The notes beneath the pieces were generated by a model. It searched no databases. It saw nothing but the letters and a program-made list of their open reading frames with translations, and was not told where the DNA came from. This document shows, piece after piece, positions 41,678 through 49,928 of a stretch of 64,000 bases of DNA (the first letter of the stretch is position 1; each line of letters opens with the position of its first letter). The position numbers and the translations under genes were made by a program. The stretch is taken from assembly GCF_905209685.1 (NCBI RefSeq), contig NZ_CAJLUB010000002.1:7534-71533 (forward strand). The letters run 5' to 3'. This DNA comes from an uncultured Veillonella sp. Lineage in GTDB: Bacteria > Bacillota > Negativicutes > Veillonellales > Veillonellaceae.

Positions 41678-41752
41678 GATATCTAGTATTTAGTACTTAA
41701 TATTTAATACTTAATAGTTATTATTTAATATTTAAGTCTTAATAGTTAATGT
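41678..41752 (+). repeat. Degenerate AT-rich direct repeats downstream of the pilin
   Basis: Repeats of TTAATATTTA/CTTAATAGTTA-like units of about 10-17 bp, part of the 200-bp gap before the peptidase gene. The gap also holds an ATGTAAAT ... ATTTACAT inverted repeat near 41772-41796 and a repeated TAGTTATAT. No ORF; possible regulatory or structural role. Confidence 0.5.
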
Positions 41753-41875
41753 GCATGGATTGATGATTGGAATGTAAATTTATATTTGCATTTACATATG
41801 TAGTTATATTAATAGCTATACAGTAGTTATATTTACATTAATATATGTACAGTTGATTTTATGGAAGGAAAAGGT

Positions 41876-42442
41876 ATGAAAGGGACTCATTATGTTATAG
41901 CACTGATCGTGTATTTAGCATCCATTGTATTGCCTATTATACTTTCATCACGAGCAATATCCTTTATTCACGTTGCTTTGTATGCTGTATTTTCACTCAT
42001 CATCATAGCAGGTGCTACCATCGATATGCATTACTATATATTGCCTGATGAAGGGGCGTTAGTGCTTGTTTTAGGTGGTATAGTGTATAGCCTTATAAAT
42101 GATAAGTCTATGCTTATAACGATTATAAGTGTTATGAGTGTAGGTGCTATTACATATGGACTTCGTCTTATGAGTCATAAAGGCTTTGGACTAGGCGATG
42201 TGAAATGGTTTTCTGCTATTGCCATGTGGCTTACGCCGTGGGAGATTGTATGCTTCTTTTACGTAGCCTTTTGTGTTGGTTCTCTCTATCTCTTACTAAC
42301 AAGCTATCGTAATCGATACATTCCATTTGGTCCCTTTCTATGCTTTGGTGGTTGGTGTGCCTTACATGGCGGATCCTATATGGAGGTGTTGTACCAATGG
42401 TTAAGGCACAACCTATACATCATCAATACGGTTCTTTGTTAG
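41876..42442 (+). CDS. pilD: Prepilin peptidase (PilD/GspO family, short form)
   Basis: About 188 residues, polytopic. The two catalytic Asp are visible: GATIDMHYYILPDE and GFGLGDVKWFS (GxGD aspartyl protease). The N-terminal cytoplasmic zinc/N-methyltransferase domain of full-length PilD is absent, so it probably cleaves leaders but may not methylate. ATG 41876 chosen because GGAAGG lies upstream; ATG 41861 overlaps that box. It should process the major and minor prepilins of this operon. Confidence 0.88.
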   Translation: MKGTHYVIALIVYLASIVLPIILSSRAISFIHVALYAVFSLIIIAGATIDMHYYILPDEGALVLVLGGIVYSLINDKSMLITIISVMSVGAITYGLRLMSHKGFGLGDVKWFSAIAMWLTPWEIVCFFYVAFCVGSLYLLLTSYRNRYIPFGPFLCFGGWCALHGGSYMEVLYQWLRHNLYIINTVLC

Positions 42443-42858
42443 CTGAGTGGATTATTGCAATTAGCTTATTTTTACTTCTTATTTCTATGTCTTTGCCCAT
42501 TGTAACAACGCCTAGCCGCTATACTCTAAATGGAAGTACTGAAGAAGTAGTATATATGTTAAAAAAGGTTCAACTTTGGTCTATGCTTGGGCATAAGTCT
42601 AATGGAAAAGGGCGTATGTTATTCATATTAAATAAAGACAGCTATACCTTAGAGGAGGATGCTCATCATCATACAGTTAATATTTCCTTACCTGTAGGGA
42701 TTGAAAATGTACAACCCTTAACGGTTATCTCTTTTTCTTCTCTAGGATTACCTTATGATGGAACGGAACTTATTTTACGGGATCGAGAAAGTGGTGAGAG
42801 AAATCGTATATGGATATCTGTACAAACGGGACGTATTCGATGGGAAGAAGTACACTAA
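42397..42858 (+). CDS. Minor pilin / pseudopilin
   Basis: 153 residues. Leader ends at QYG, followed by SLLAEWIIAISLFLLLIS: Glu at +5 and a hydrophobic helix as in pseudopilins, though +1 is Ser, not Phe/Met. C-terminal domain beta-rich with GLPYDGTELILRDR. GGAGGTG ribosome binding site; overlaps the peptidase gene by 46 bases. Probably GspH/FimT-like. Confidence 0.7.
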   Translation: MVKAQPIHHQYGSLLAEWIIAISLFLLLISMSLPIVTTPSRYTLNGSTEEVVYMLKKVQLWSMLGHKSNGKGRMLFILNKDSYTLEEDAHHHTVNISLPVGIENVQPLTVISFSSLGLPYDGTELILRDRESGERNRIWISVQTGRIRWEEVH

Positions 42859-42867
42859 GGGCTTTAT

Positions 42868-43222
42868 GTATGGAGATGCCCTAGTATCAACAGCTATTAT
42901 TATGTTTATCTTGCCTGTTATATTATCTGTATTTTGGATGGCTACCTTAACAATCTATAAGGCTTACTATTGGGATCATATATTACAAGATACCATAACA
43001 TATGTAGAAGAAAGTAAGTCTACGTATTATCAAACGGGACATATTCAAGAAGGTATACATAACTCTCAATTTATTATGAGTCCCAGTGAATCGATTACAT
43101 ATAAATCACATGTAGAGCCTATCGTAGAAAATGGCATTGTCCTACAACGATTAACTGTGCAGGCCATAGATAATGAATCTGTTGTGTATACCTTATCTCT
43201 CGACTTGGAGGAAATACGGTGA
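42868..43222 (+). CDS. Minor pilin-like protein
   Basis: About 118 residues if started at ATG 42868, behind AAGGG and ten bases after the previous stop; the frame is open further upstream. A hydrophobic helix (ALVSTAIIMFILPVILSVFW) follows a possible G/D cleavage site, and a small beta-rich domain completes it. Position in the cluster supports a minor pilin. Confidence 0.55.
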
Positions 43223-43794
43223 GGACTCATGATGCACAAAGAGGTTTTATTTTGTATTCCACACTCATCAGTATAACTATTTCTACCATCGTTTTAACGT
43301 TATTGTTAGGTATAGTTTTTTATGGGGTTATGTGGAATGCAAAATTTGTAGATAGCGTTTCTATGATGGAGGATGGTCGTTATACGCGGCGCATGGTGGT
43401 AGCTCAAATCATATGGAATCCTGTACCGATAACGGTAGAGGATCGAAATAGTACCTTATATATTCACGACACTAAGCGGACTACACTAACATTACAACGC
43501 CATGCTTTGTATAGAAAGCTTACAGATGGCAGTTTACAACCTGTTAGCGGCAGCCGTATTATCGGCACAAAGGATAAACGAAATGTTGGGTACACACAAG
43601 AACATCCATTTAGTATGGATGAGAGCGGAGTAGTCCATATGCGCTGGTATATTACGAATCGATTTACTGGTGATAAAAAATATACTGCTGGATATGGAGG
43701 CTTAGCTATATATGAAGTCGCCATAGGTCAAAGTAGTATATATGATTGGTATAAAGATAATGAGGAAACAAGTCATGAACATGGGAGCCCATAA
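43219..43794 (+). CDS. Minor pilin (PilW/GspJ-like)
   Basis: 191 residues, GTG start overlapping the previous stop. Leader HDAQRG then FILYSTLISITISTIVLTLL: class III-type prepilin cleavage with Phe +1 but Ser, not Glu, at +5. The C-terminal domain contains MRWYITNRFTGDKKYTAGYG. Length and order fit PilW/GspJ-like components of an initiating tip complex. Confidence 0.65.
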   Translation: MRTHDAQRGFILYSTLISITISTIVLTLLLGIVFYGVMWNAKFVDSVSMMEDGRYTRRMVVAQIIWNPVPITVEDRNSTLYIHDTKRTTLTLQRHALYRKLTDGSLQPVSGSRIIGTKDKRNVGYTQEHPFSMDESGVVHMRWYITNRFTGDKKYTAGYGGLAIYEVAIGQSSIYDWYKDNEETSHEHGSP

Positions 43795-44182
43795 TGCTGG
43801 GTTTATTACATATGTAGCCATATTTACAATGTCCTTTTTATTAGTATTAGCCTTTATGGGATTGCGTATTGGTCAAATTTGTGAAAGTAATGCAGTAGAT
43901 GAATTGCATTTAGAAGAGGCTCATTATGCAGCGCAAAGTGGAGCACATTGGTTTGTAGGCTACTGTAAGGCCGGTAATACATGGGACTTTCAAGGAAAGC
44001 TAATTGTAGCTGATGATGCGGATGTGGAAATTACTATTGAGGCCGATCCATCCCGTGAGAATCCTCGTCATGTTATGAGTTATGGAAAATTGAAACATCA
44101 GGAAATAGTAAGTCGTGTACATATGTATGTGACAGTAGATACAGATCATACTATGCATGTTATGAAGATAAAACCATATTGA
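43775..44182 (+). CDS. Minor pilin (PilX/GspK-like)
   Basis: 135 residues from ATG 43775 behind GAGG. Leader GAHNAG then FITYVAIFTMSFLLVLAFMG, lacking Glu +5 as GspK/PilX proteins often do. The following helix LEEAHYAAQSGAHWFVGYCK contains the typical AxxxAxSGA pattern. Overlaps the upstream gene by 20 bases. Confidence 0.7.
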   Translation: MNMGAHNAGFITYVAIFTMSFLLVLAFMGLRIGQICESNAVDELHLEEAHYAAQSGAHWFVGYCKAGNTWDFQGKLIVADDADVEITIEADPSRENPRHVMSYGKLKHQEIVSRVHMYVTVDTDHTMHVMKIKPY

Positions 44183-44191
44183 GGTGAATCT

Positions 44192-45046
44192 ATGAAACGG
44201 AAAAAGAAAATACATACTGGTGTATGTATTACAGATGAACGTATTGTATGTGTAACAGCTCATGTAGAAAATAAAACGATGGTCATTACCGATGCACTAG
44301 AAATGAAACGCAGTGCATCTATTGATGAGGATGTTAGAAAATTTATAGAAATGTATGATTTAGATGATGGAGCTTACAGCATTGTAGCTAATATTGATAC
44401 ACAAATGCATGTAGCACCTTATGATCCTCACGATTTTGATATGAAGGAGTTCATCAAATGGAATGTAGAGGATTACTTTACCTTTGATGGCGACAGTTTC
44501 CAAATGGATGCATGTCGTAGGGAATATCCAAGGCATAATTACCATATGTTTATGGTTGCTGTAGAGCGTCATTCATTAGAACTTTTAAAACAAGGTATAC
44601 GAGACACCTATGCACCGGTGGACGTAATCGATTTCTGGCCTATTCCTATTTGTTACAGCTTGATGCGGCGTAGTGGTACCGTGACTGGAGTCGTAGAAAA
44701 GGATCATCTACACTTATGGCTATGGTGGAATGATATATGTATTCAAGAACGGATTGTCCCTATTAGTAGCAGTGATGTATCAGAAGCTATGGAGGTACTA
44801 GAATCTAGATTGCAAGAATTTGGTGTAGATGAAATACAAGGGGTTAAGTTGTATGGGTTAGATCAATTAACCGATGAGGAACAAAAGGATATGGAAGCTA
44901 TTATCTCTATATATGGAGAAACAGAGTATATTCCATTATTATTCTTAGGACGTGGTCGTAATCGATGTAAGCAAGGACAATTAGATTGGGATATGGCCAT
45001 TGGTATGGCCGCAAGGGGGCTTAAATGGATTGGCTTGGGATGGTAG
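44192..45046 (+). CDS. pilM: PilM-like / GspL cytoplasmic-domain protein
   Basis: 284 residues with an actin-like fold pattern: N-terminal TGVCITDERIVCVTAHVENK, a mid-protein YHMFMVAVERHSLELLK and a C-terminal IGMAARGLKW. PilM binds PilN at the inner face of the inner membrane and couples it to the motor. No signal peptide or membrane helix. Identification rests on fold pattern and on the PilN-like gene that follows. Confidence 0.75.
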   Translation: MKRKKKIHTGVCITDERIVCVTAHVENKTMVITDALEMKRSASIDEDVRKFIEMYDLDDGAYSIVANIDTQMHVAPYDPHDFDMKEFIKWNVEDYFTFDGDSFQMDACRREYPRHNYHMFMVAVERHSLELLKQGIRDTYAPVDVIDFWPIPICYSLMRRSGTVTGVVEKDHLHLWLWWNDICIQERIVPISSSDVSEAMEVLESRLQEFGVDEIQGVKLYGLDQLTDEEQKDMEAIISIYGETEYIPLLFLGRGRNRCKQGQLDWDMAIGMAARGLKWIGLGW

Positions 45047-45620
45047 ATATATTAATCTAATGCCTCGATCGTTACGTTGGCATAGTTTATGGCATAAATA
45101 TCGTTATTATCTATATGGTATGAGTATTGTATACGGAATAGTAGGATTAATAGCAATTGGTTGTTGCTTGTCGAACTATGAACAATATAAGACTGAAAAG
45201 GCAGAACTATTGACGCTATTGGAAAATCCGCAGTATCAGTCAATTGAAAAACAGTATGAGGATATAGCATCAGTTAAAAATAAAATACTTAAGAATAGTT
45301 CGGGGAAAAATAAAAAACCTATTTTTCAAAATACTATCGTTTTATATGTCCTTGATATAGCTATGGAGCAAGGAATTAGTTTACAACACCTCAATATAAA
45401 AGATGAACATATTAGTGTAGATGGTATAGGCCATAGTGATGAAGCATGCCGTAAATTTATAGCTAGTCTTCAACAAAGGTTAATTGGAATGGATTGTCAT
45501 GGAACAGTTAAAGCAGATCAAGGTATATATACATTCCATATGGAAGGATCTAAAGGAGAGCACAACACATCCAGTAGAGAAGATAGTAATGATCATACTA
45601 GTGTGGGGTATCATCATTAG
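45030..45620 (+). CDS. pilN: PilN-like pilus assembly protein
   Basis: About 196 residues. The N-terminal YINLMPRSLR is the conserved PilN peptide that docks into PilM. One transmembrane helix (~30-52) precedes a periplasmic coiled coil and ferredoxin-like domain. TTG 45030 is chosen, ten bases after AAGGGGG within the end of pilM; ATG 45060 would delete the docking motif. The last ~25 residues are hydrophilic and overlap the next gene. Confidence 0.72.
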   Translation: MAWDGRYINLMPRSLRWHSLWHKYRYYLYGMSIVYGIVGLIAIGCCLSNYEQYKTEKAELLTLLENPQYQSIEKQYEDIASVKNKILKNSSGKNKKPIFQNTIVLYVLDIAMEQGISLQHLNIKDEHISVDGIGHSDEACRKFIASLQQRLIGMDCHGTVKADQGIYTFHMEGSKGEHNTSSREDSNDHTSVGYHH

Positions 45621-46017
45621 TATTTCACTATATGGGTATATTAACTTAAATCACAAAGCGACTCATTTGAAAGAACGACAAGAAAACTATGTTATCCAAA
45701 TGCAGGCTGAGTCAGATTATATCGCATCTAAGGAAGCGAAATTACTAGCGTCTTTTACAGAAAACAAGCTATCGAACACGAGTTCTAATACTAGTATTTT
45801 TGAGTCTTTGCAAGGAGAACCATTAATGATTGTTAGTACTGATGAGCATGAAGGGGTATTAGAGTTAAATGTATTAGGAAGTACAGAACGTCTTATCAAC
45901 TGGGTTAATACTGTTGAAGCAAAAGACCCTTCACGCCGTATAGAAATCGAGGACATAGAACGGAAAGGCAATGTAGTGTATGTACATTGTGCAGTAAAAC
46001 CGATTATGAGGTCTTAA
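45499..46017 (+). CDS. PilO/GspM-like pilus assembly protein
   Basis: 172 residues: short cytoplasmic N-terminus, one transmembrane helix (~30-50), a coiled coil and a small periplasmic domain (TERLINWVNTVEAKDPSRRI). Topology and order after PilN fit PilO/GspM. It overlaps the PilN-like frame by 122 bases, unusually long; the weak ribosome binding site suggests coupled translation. Last gene of the operon. Confidence 0.62.
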   Translation: MEQLKQIKVYIHSIWKDLKESTTHPVEKIVMIILVWGIIISISLYGYINLNHKATHLKERQENYVIQMQAESDYIASKEAKLLASFTENKLSNTSSNTSIFESLQGEPLMIVSTDEHEGVLELNVLGSTERLINWVNTVEAKDPSRRIEIEDIERKGNVVYVHCAVKPIMRS

Positions 46018-46046
46018 TATATATTCTTATATAGTAATATTAATAG

Positions 46047-46089
46047 AGACAGATTATAGATTGTTATTCTATAGTCTGTCTTTGTTTTT
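46047..46089 (+). terminator. Intrinsic terminator of the pilus operon
   Basis: AGACAGATTATAG / CTATAGTCTGTCT (13-bp stem, one G-U) followed by TTGTTTTTG. Confidence 0.8.
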
Positions 46090-46142
46090 GTGACATTTTA
46101 TAGTACAATGAAGGATATGAAATAATAAGGGGCACATAATAC

Positions 46143-47057
46143 ATGATAATAAAACGAAATATTATGCTCATCGGTTCTATGGGGAGTGGCAAGAGCCATT
46201 TCGGTCGTAATCTTGCGGAACGCAAGGGGTGGCAATTTGTAGATACCGATCGCGTATTAGAAAGTCGTTTTGGGTTGCCTATTGCTGAAATATTCAAGAA
46301 AATTGGGGAAAAAGCATTCCGACGTGCAGAAATGGATGTACTGAAAAAGGTTTGCTTATATCACGAAGCAGTCATCTCCGTAGGTGGTAATTTTCCCATT
46401 GAACATCGCACATTAAAGATATTGAAGAAATATTCTTATATCATTGGTATCCGAGCTGCACAATTTCGCATTGTCAGTCGTGTGAATCGCCGTATTGGGA
46501 AACGGCCAACCATGGATTATAACAATGTTCATGCCTTTGTACATGCTATGATACAATCCTGGAAACCGGTGTATAAGCAGTGTGATTTTGTACTAGATAC
46601 AACAAATGGTCGGACCTATGATTTTATGCAACGTATTGAGGATGAGTTAGTTACCTCAGGTGTTCAATTTAAAGCAAGACGTCAACCCAATGATACGGAA
46701 AATAGAGATGGTAAAGAGCCATCTCAAGAATTACAATTTAATAATTTTCTAAGAAATAAATTAGATAATCCCAGCTTATCTAAAACACAATGCTTTAATA
46801 AAAGGATTTCTAATGATACAGAAACTAAGCAAATAGTCTTAAAAAAAGAACCATCTAATAAGGCAGTTTCTTATAAAGCTGGTAATGACAAACATCGCAA
46901 ACATAAGAAATCTAATCAAGCGGTTACAGGACATAAGAAAGAAACTATATCCAAACAACGTACACCACAAGGGGGTAATGGATATGAGAAGAATCGCAAT
47001 ACTAACAAGCGGCGGAGACGCACCTGGAATGAACGCCGCCATAAGAGCGCTAACTAG
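46143..47057 (+). CDS. aroK: Shikimate kinase with long basic C-terminal tail
   Basis: 304 residues. Residues ~1-170 are a shikimate kinase: Walker A GSMGSGKSHFG, shikimate-binding DTD and FRRAE, a GG motif (SVGGNFP, where GGG is usual) and the lid RPTM. It phosphorylates shikimate in aromatic amino acid synthesis. The remaining ~130 residues are low-complexity, rich in Lys, Asn, Ser and Gln, with no known domain, and the last 74 bases overlap pfkA. AAGGGG ribosome binding site upstream. The tail could follow from loss of an original stop or be a lineage-specific disordered region. Confidence 0.78.
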   Translation: MIIKRNIMLIGSMGSGKSHFGRNLAERKGWQFVDTDRVLESRFGLPIAEIFKKIGEKAFRRAEMDVLKKVCLYHEAVISVGGNFPIEHRTLKILKKYSYIIGIRAAQFRIVSRVNRRIGKRPTMDYNNVHAFVHAMIQSWKPVYKQCDFVLDTTNGRTYDFMQRIEDELVTSGVQFKARRQPNDTENRDGKEPSQELQFNNFLRNKLDNPSLSKTQCFNKRISNDTETKQIVLKKEPSNKAVSYKAGNDKHRKHKKSNQAVTGHKKETISKQRTPQGGNGYEKNRNTNKRRRRTWNERRHKSAN

Positions 47058-47943
47058 AAAAGCCATTCATGAAGGCTTTGAAGTTTTCGGTATTGAACGT
47101 GGCTATTTAGGTATTATGGAAGAACAATTTGTTCCTTTAGCAAACCGTTCTGTAGGTGGTATTATTACTCAAGGCGGTACCATGCTAAAAACAGCTCGTT
47201 TTCCTGAGTTTCAAAATGAAGATGTTCAGCGTAAAGCTTACGATATTTTGAAAGCTCATAATATTGATCACCTTATTGTTATCGGTGGCGATGGTTCTAT
47301 GCGAGGCGCTACGAGTTTAGCTAAGCTTGGCATGTCTACAATGACAATTCCATGCACCATAGATAATGATATGGGTGGCACTCAATATACGCTAGGATTT
47401 GATACGGCTCTCAATACTGTGGTTGATGCTGTTGGAAGAATTCGTGATACATCTAATTCACATGAACGGGTAGCCATTGTAGAGGTAATGGGGCGTAAAG
47501 CAGGTCATATTGCACTTAAAGCTGGCCTTGCCTGTGGTGCTGAAATTGTACTCGTTCCTGAAAATCCTATGCCTTTACATGAGGTCTGTCGTCATTTAAA
47601 GGAAACACAGATACGTGGTAAAGAATATAGTGTGATACTCGTTGCTGAAGGTGCATATAATAGTGGAGAAGTAAAATCCTTTATTAAGGAGCATACGGAA
47701 TTTGATCCCAGTTTGACTGTATTAGGATATTTACAACGCGGTGGAGGTCCTTCTGCATTCGATGCTATTTTAGCGGCGCGTATGAGTGAAAATTGTATTG
47801 AGTTATTGATGAATGGTACTGATAATCGACTAATTGGATATATTGATGGTCATATTCGTCCTATTTCCTATCAAGAGGCTGAAAGTCTTGTATTTCCTAT
47901 TAATGAAAAGGATTATACATTGTTATCCATTTTAAGTAGTTAA
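46984..47943 (+). CDS. pfkA: ATP-dependent 6-phosphofructokinase
   Basis: 319 residues, the standard bacterial PfkA length. Start fixed by the conserved MRRIAILTSGGDAPGMNAAI. Further signatures: IGGDGSMRGA, PCTIDNDMGGTQYTLGFDTA with the catalytic Asp region, and VEVMGRKAGHIA. Phosphorylates fructose 6-phosphate in glycolysis. Veillonella does not ferment sugars, so it may serve other roles there. AAGGGGGT ribosome binding site lies inside the shikimate kinase tail. Confidence 0.93.
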   Translation: MRRIAILTSGGDAPGMNAAIRALTRKAIHEGFEVFGIERGYLGIMEEQFVPLANRSVGGIITQGGTMLKTARFPEFQNEDVQRKAYDILKAHNIDHLIVIGGDGSMRGATSLAKLGMSTMTIPCTIDNDMGGTQYTLGFDTALNTVVDAVGRIRDTSNSHERVAIVEVMGRKAGHIALKAGLACGAEIVLVPENPMPLHEVCRHLKETQIRGKEYSVILVAEGAYNSGEVKSFIKEHTEFDPSLTVLGYLQRGGGPSAFDAILAARMSENCIELLMNGTDNRLIGYIDGHIRPISYQEAESLVFPINEKDYTLLSILSS

Positions 47944-47950
47944 AACTATC

Positions 47951-47977
47951 AATGACCCGCAAGGGTCATTTTCTTTT
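47951..47977 (+). terminator. Intrinsic terminator after pfkA
   Basis: AATGACCC-GCAA-GGGTCATT followed by TTCTTTT. Confidence 0.88.
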
Positions 47978-48006
47978 ATCATCAATTATTCATTAATGAA
48001 ATTATA

Positions 48007-48035
48007 TTGCATAAAAGTAATTGGTACTGTATAAT
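48007..48035 (+). promoter_or_regulatory. Promoter of the macA-macB operon
   Basis: TTGCAT (48007-48012), 17-bp spacer, TATAAT (48030-48035), 75 bp before macA and directly upstream of a 21-bp palindrome. Confidence 0.75.
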
Positions 48036-48037
48036 TT

Positions 48038-48058
48038 AACAATACTAATAGTATTGTT
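48038..48058 (+). promoter_or_regulatory. Perfect 21-bp palindromic operator of the exporter operon
   Basis: Half-site AACAATACTA, central A, then the exact reverse complement. It begins two bases after the -10 and spans the start of transcription, the classic place for a TetR- or MarR-type repressor. No regulator gene is adjacent in the window. Confidence 0.7.
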
Positions 48059-48110
48059 AGGAACGATACATGTTGTGCCAATATCTTCATTTTAATATAA
48101 GGAGATTATA

Positions 48111-49193
48111 ATGAAAGAATTTTTGCAAAAGCATCGTAAACGCATTATTGCAGGTGCTGTTGTTCTTTGTGTTCTTGGTGGTGGTACATACTACTACATG
48201 CATAGCGAAGGTTCTAAGCAAACACAAAACTTATATACTACTGGTAAGGTAGAAAAGGGTGATGTAAAAACTAGTATTAGTGCAACTGGTACTATTAACC
48301 CTGTTAATTATGTTGACGTTTCTACGAATGTGGCTGGTAAGCTTGAAAAAGTCTTAGTAAAAGAAAATGATCAAGTTACAGCTGGTCAAGTTATCGCTTA
48401 TATTGATACACGTCAATTGCAAGCCTCTGCAGATGATGCACGGGCAGCTTTGGCTAAGGCAGAACTTGATATGAATCGTTATAAAGCATTAGCAGAACAA
48501 AATGCTATCGCTCAACAAACCTATGATGATTCTGTAACATCTTATGAACGTGCAAAATCTACGTATGACCGCGCAGCAGCAGATTTAAGTGATGCTACAA
48601 TTACAGCACCAATGTCTGGCACTGTTATAGGCACACCATTGAAAGCTGGTCAAACTATCAGTACTGGTATTTCTACACAAATGATTATCGCTACTATTGC
48701 AGATTTAAGTGACTTAGAAATTTACTTAACTGTAGATGAAACAGATATTGGTAGTATCAAACAAGGTGCTAAAGTAGAATTTACTGTAGACTCTAAACCA
48801 GGTGAAACTTTCACAGGCTATGTATCTGAAATCGCAAAGGGTACAAAAGGTAACATGGGTGCTACAAGCAACAGTGTTGTTTACTATACTGTAAAGGTTC
48901 AAATTCCTGAAAATATTTCCAACAACTTCTTACCATCTATGACGGCTCGTGCAACCATCTTTGGTGAAGATATTAAAAACACCTTAGTAGTACCTCTTAC
49001 GGCAGTGCGTACAGATAAGCAAGGTGAATACGTATATGTTATTAAAGATGGTCAACCAGTACGTACAGCTGTTTCTACAGGTGTAACTGGGGATACTAAT
49101 GTACAAATTTTAAAAGGTTTATCTGAAGGTGATGAAATCATCGTAAGCGGTGATGTAACGGCACCTAAGAATAATAGCCGTGGACCATTCTAA
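48111..49193 (+). CDS. macA: Periplasmic adaptor of a MacAB-type exporter
   Basis: 360 residues. An N-terminal membrane anchor (~10-28) is followed by the biotinyl-lipoyl-like halves (VEKGDVKTSISATGTI ... ATITAPMSGTVIG), an alpha hairpin (ADDARAALAKAELDMNRYKA), a beta-barrel domain and a membrane-proximal domain. Bridges the ABC transporter to an outer-membrane channel. AAGGAG ribosome binding site; first gene of a three-gene operon with a promoter and palindrome upstream. Confidence 0.9.
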   Translation: MKEFLQKHRKRIIAGAVVLCVLGGGTYYYMHSEGSKQTQNLYTTGKVEKGDVKTSISATGTINPVNYVDVSTNVAGKLEKVLVKENDQVTAGQVIAYIDTRQLQASADDARAALAKAELDMNRYKALAEQNAIAQQTYDDSVTSYERAKSTYDRAAADLSDATITAPMSGTVIGTPLKAGQTISTGISTQMIIATIADLSDLEIYLTVDETDIGSIKQGAKVEFTVDSKPGETFTGYVSEIAKGTKGNMGATSNSVVYYTVKVQIPENISNNFLPSMTARATIFGEDIKNTLVVPLTAVRTDKQGEYVYVIKDGQPVRTAVSTGVTGDTNVQILKGLSEGDEIIVSGDVTAPKNNSRGPF

Positions 49194-49205
49194 TAGTAGG
49201 TGAAT

Positions 49206-49928
49206 ATGAATCAAGCAGTAATCGATATACAAGGGATTACAAAGACCTATGTAAATGGTAAATTATCGGTGCCTGTTTTACATGGTATTGATTTACAGGT
49301 CAATAAAGGCGAATTTGTATCTATTATGGGTCCTTCTGGTTCTGGTAAGTCTACATTTATGAACATTCTTGGCTGTTTAGACAGACCAACGACAGGTTCA
49401 TACCGCCTTAATGGCGATGAGGTAGCTACCTTATCCGATGATGAATTGGCCTTTGTGCGAAATAAACAAATAGGCTTTGTATTCCAAAGTTTCAACTTAT
49501 TAACAAAATTAACAGCCTTAGAAAATGTAGCACTCCCTATGATTTATGCAGGGATGGATAAAAAATCGCGTAATGAACGAGCTGCTGCATTATTATCTTC
49601 CGTTGGCCTTGGCGAACGTATGGATCACTTGCCATCTGAGTTGTCTGGCGGTCAACGTCAACGTGTGGCCATTGCTCGTGCGTTGGCAAATAATCCTGCC
49701 ATCATCATGGCCGATGAACCAACAGGTAACCTTGACTCCAAGTCAACTATTGATGTTATGAATATTTTCAGAGGCCTTTACGATGAAGGGCGTACCATCA
49801 TCCTTGTTACACATGAACCTGAAATTGCAACCTATGCAAGTCGTAATGTAGTATTGCGTGATGGATTAATTGTAGAGGATTCCCGAAACCTAAATATGAC
49901 GCCTGTACAGGAGGTGCCACATGTATAA
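49206..49928 (+). CDS. macB: MacB-type ABC transporter ATP-binding protein
   Basis: 240 residues: Walker A GPSGSGKST, Q-loop FVFQSFNLL, signature LSGGQRQRVAIARAL, Walker B IIMADEPTGNLD, H-loop VTHE. Belongs to the LolD/MacB group. ATG 49206 chosen; a GTG at 49200 would overlap the AGGTG box. Overlaps the permease gene by eight bases, so ATPase and permease are separate here, unlike E. coli MacB where they are fused. Confidence 0.92.
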   Translation: MNQAVIDIQGITKTYVNGKLSVPVLHGIDLQVNKGEFVSIMGPSGSGKSTFMNILGCLDRPTTGSYRLNGDEVATLSDDELAFVRNKQIGFVFQSFNLLTKLTALENVALPMIYAGMDKKSRNERAAALLSSVGLGERMDHLPSELSGGQRQRVAIARALANNPAIIMADEPTGNLDSKSTIDVMNIFRGLYDEGRTIILVTHEPEIATYASRNVVLRDGLIVEDSRNLNMTPVQEVPHV

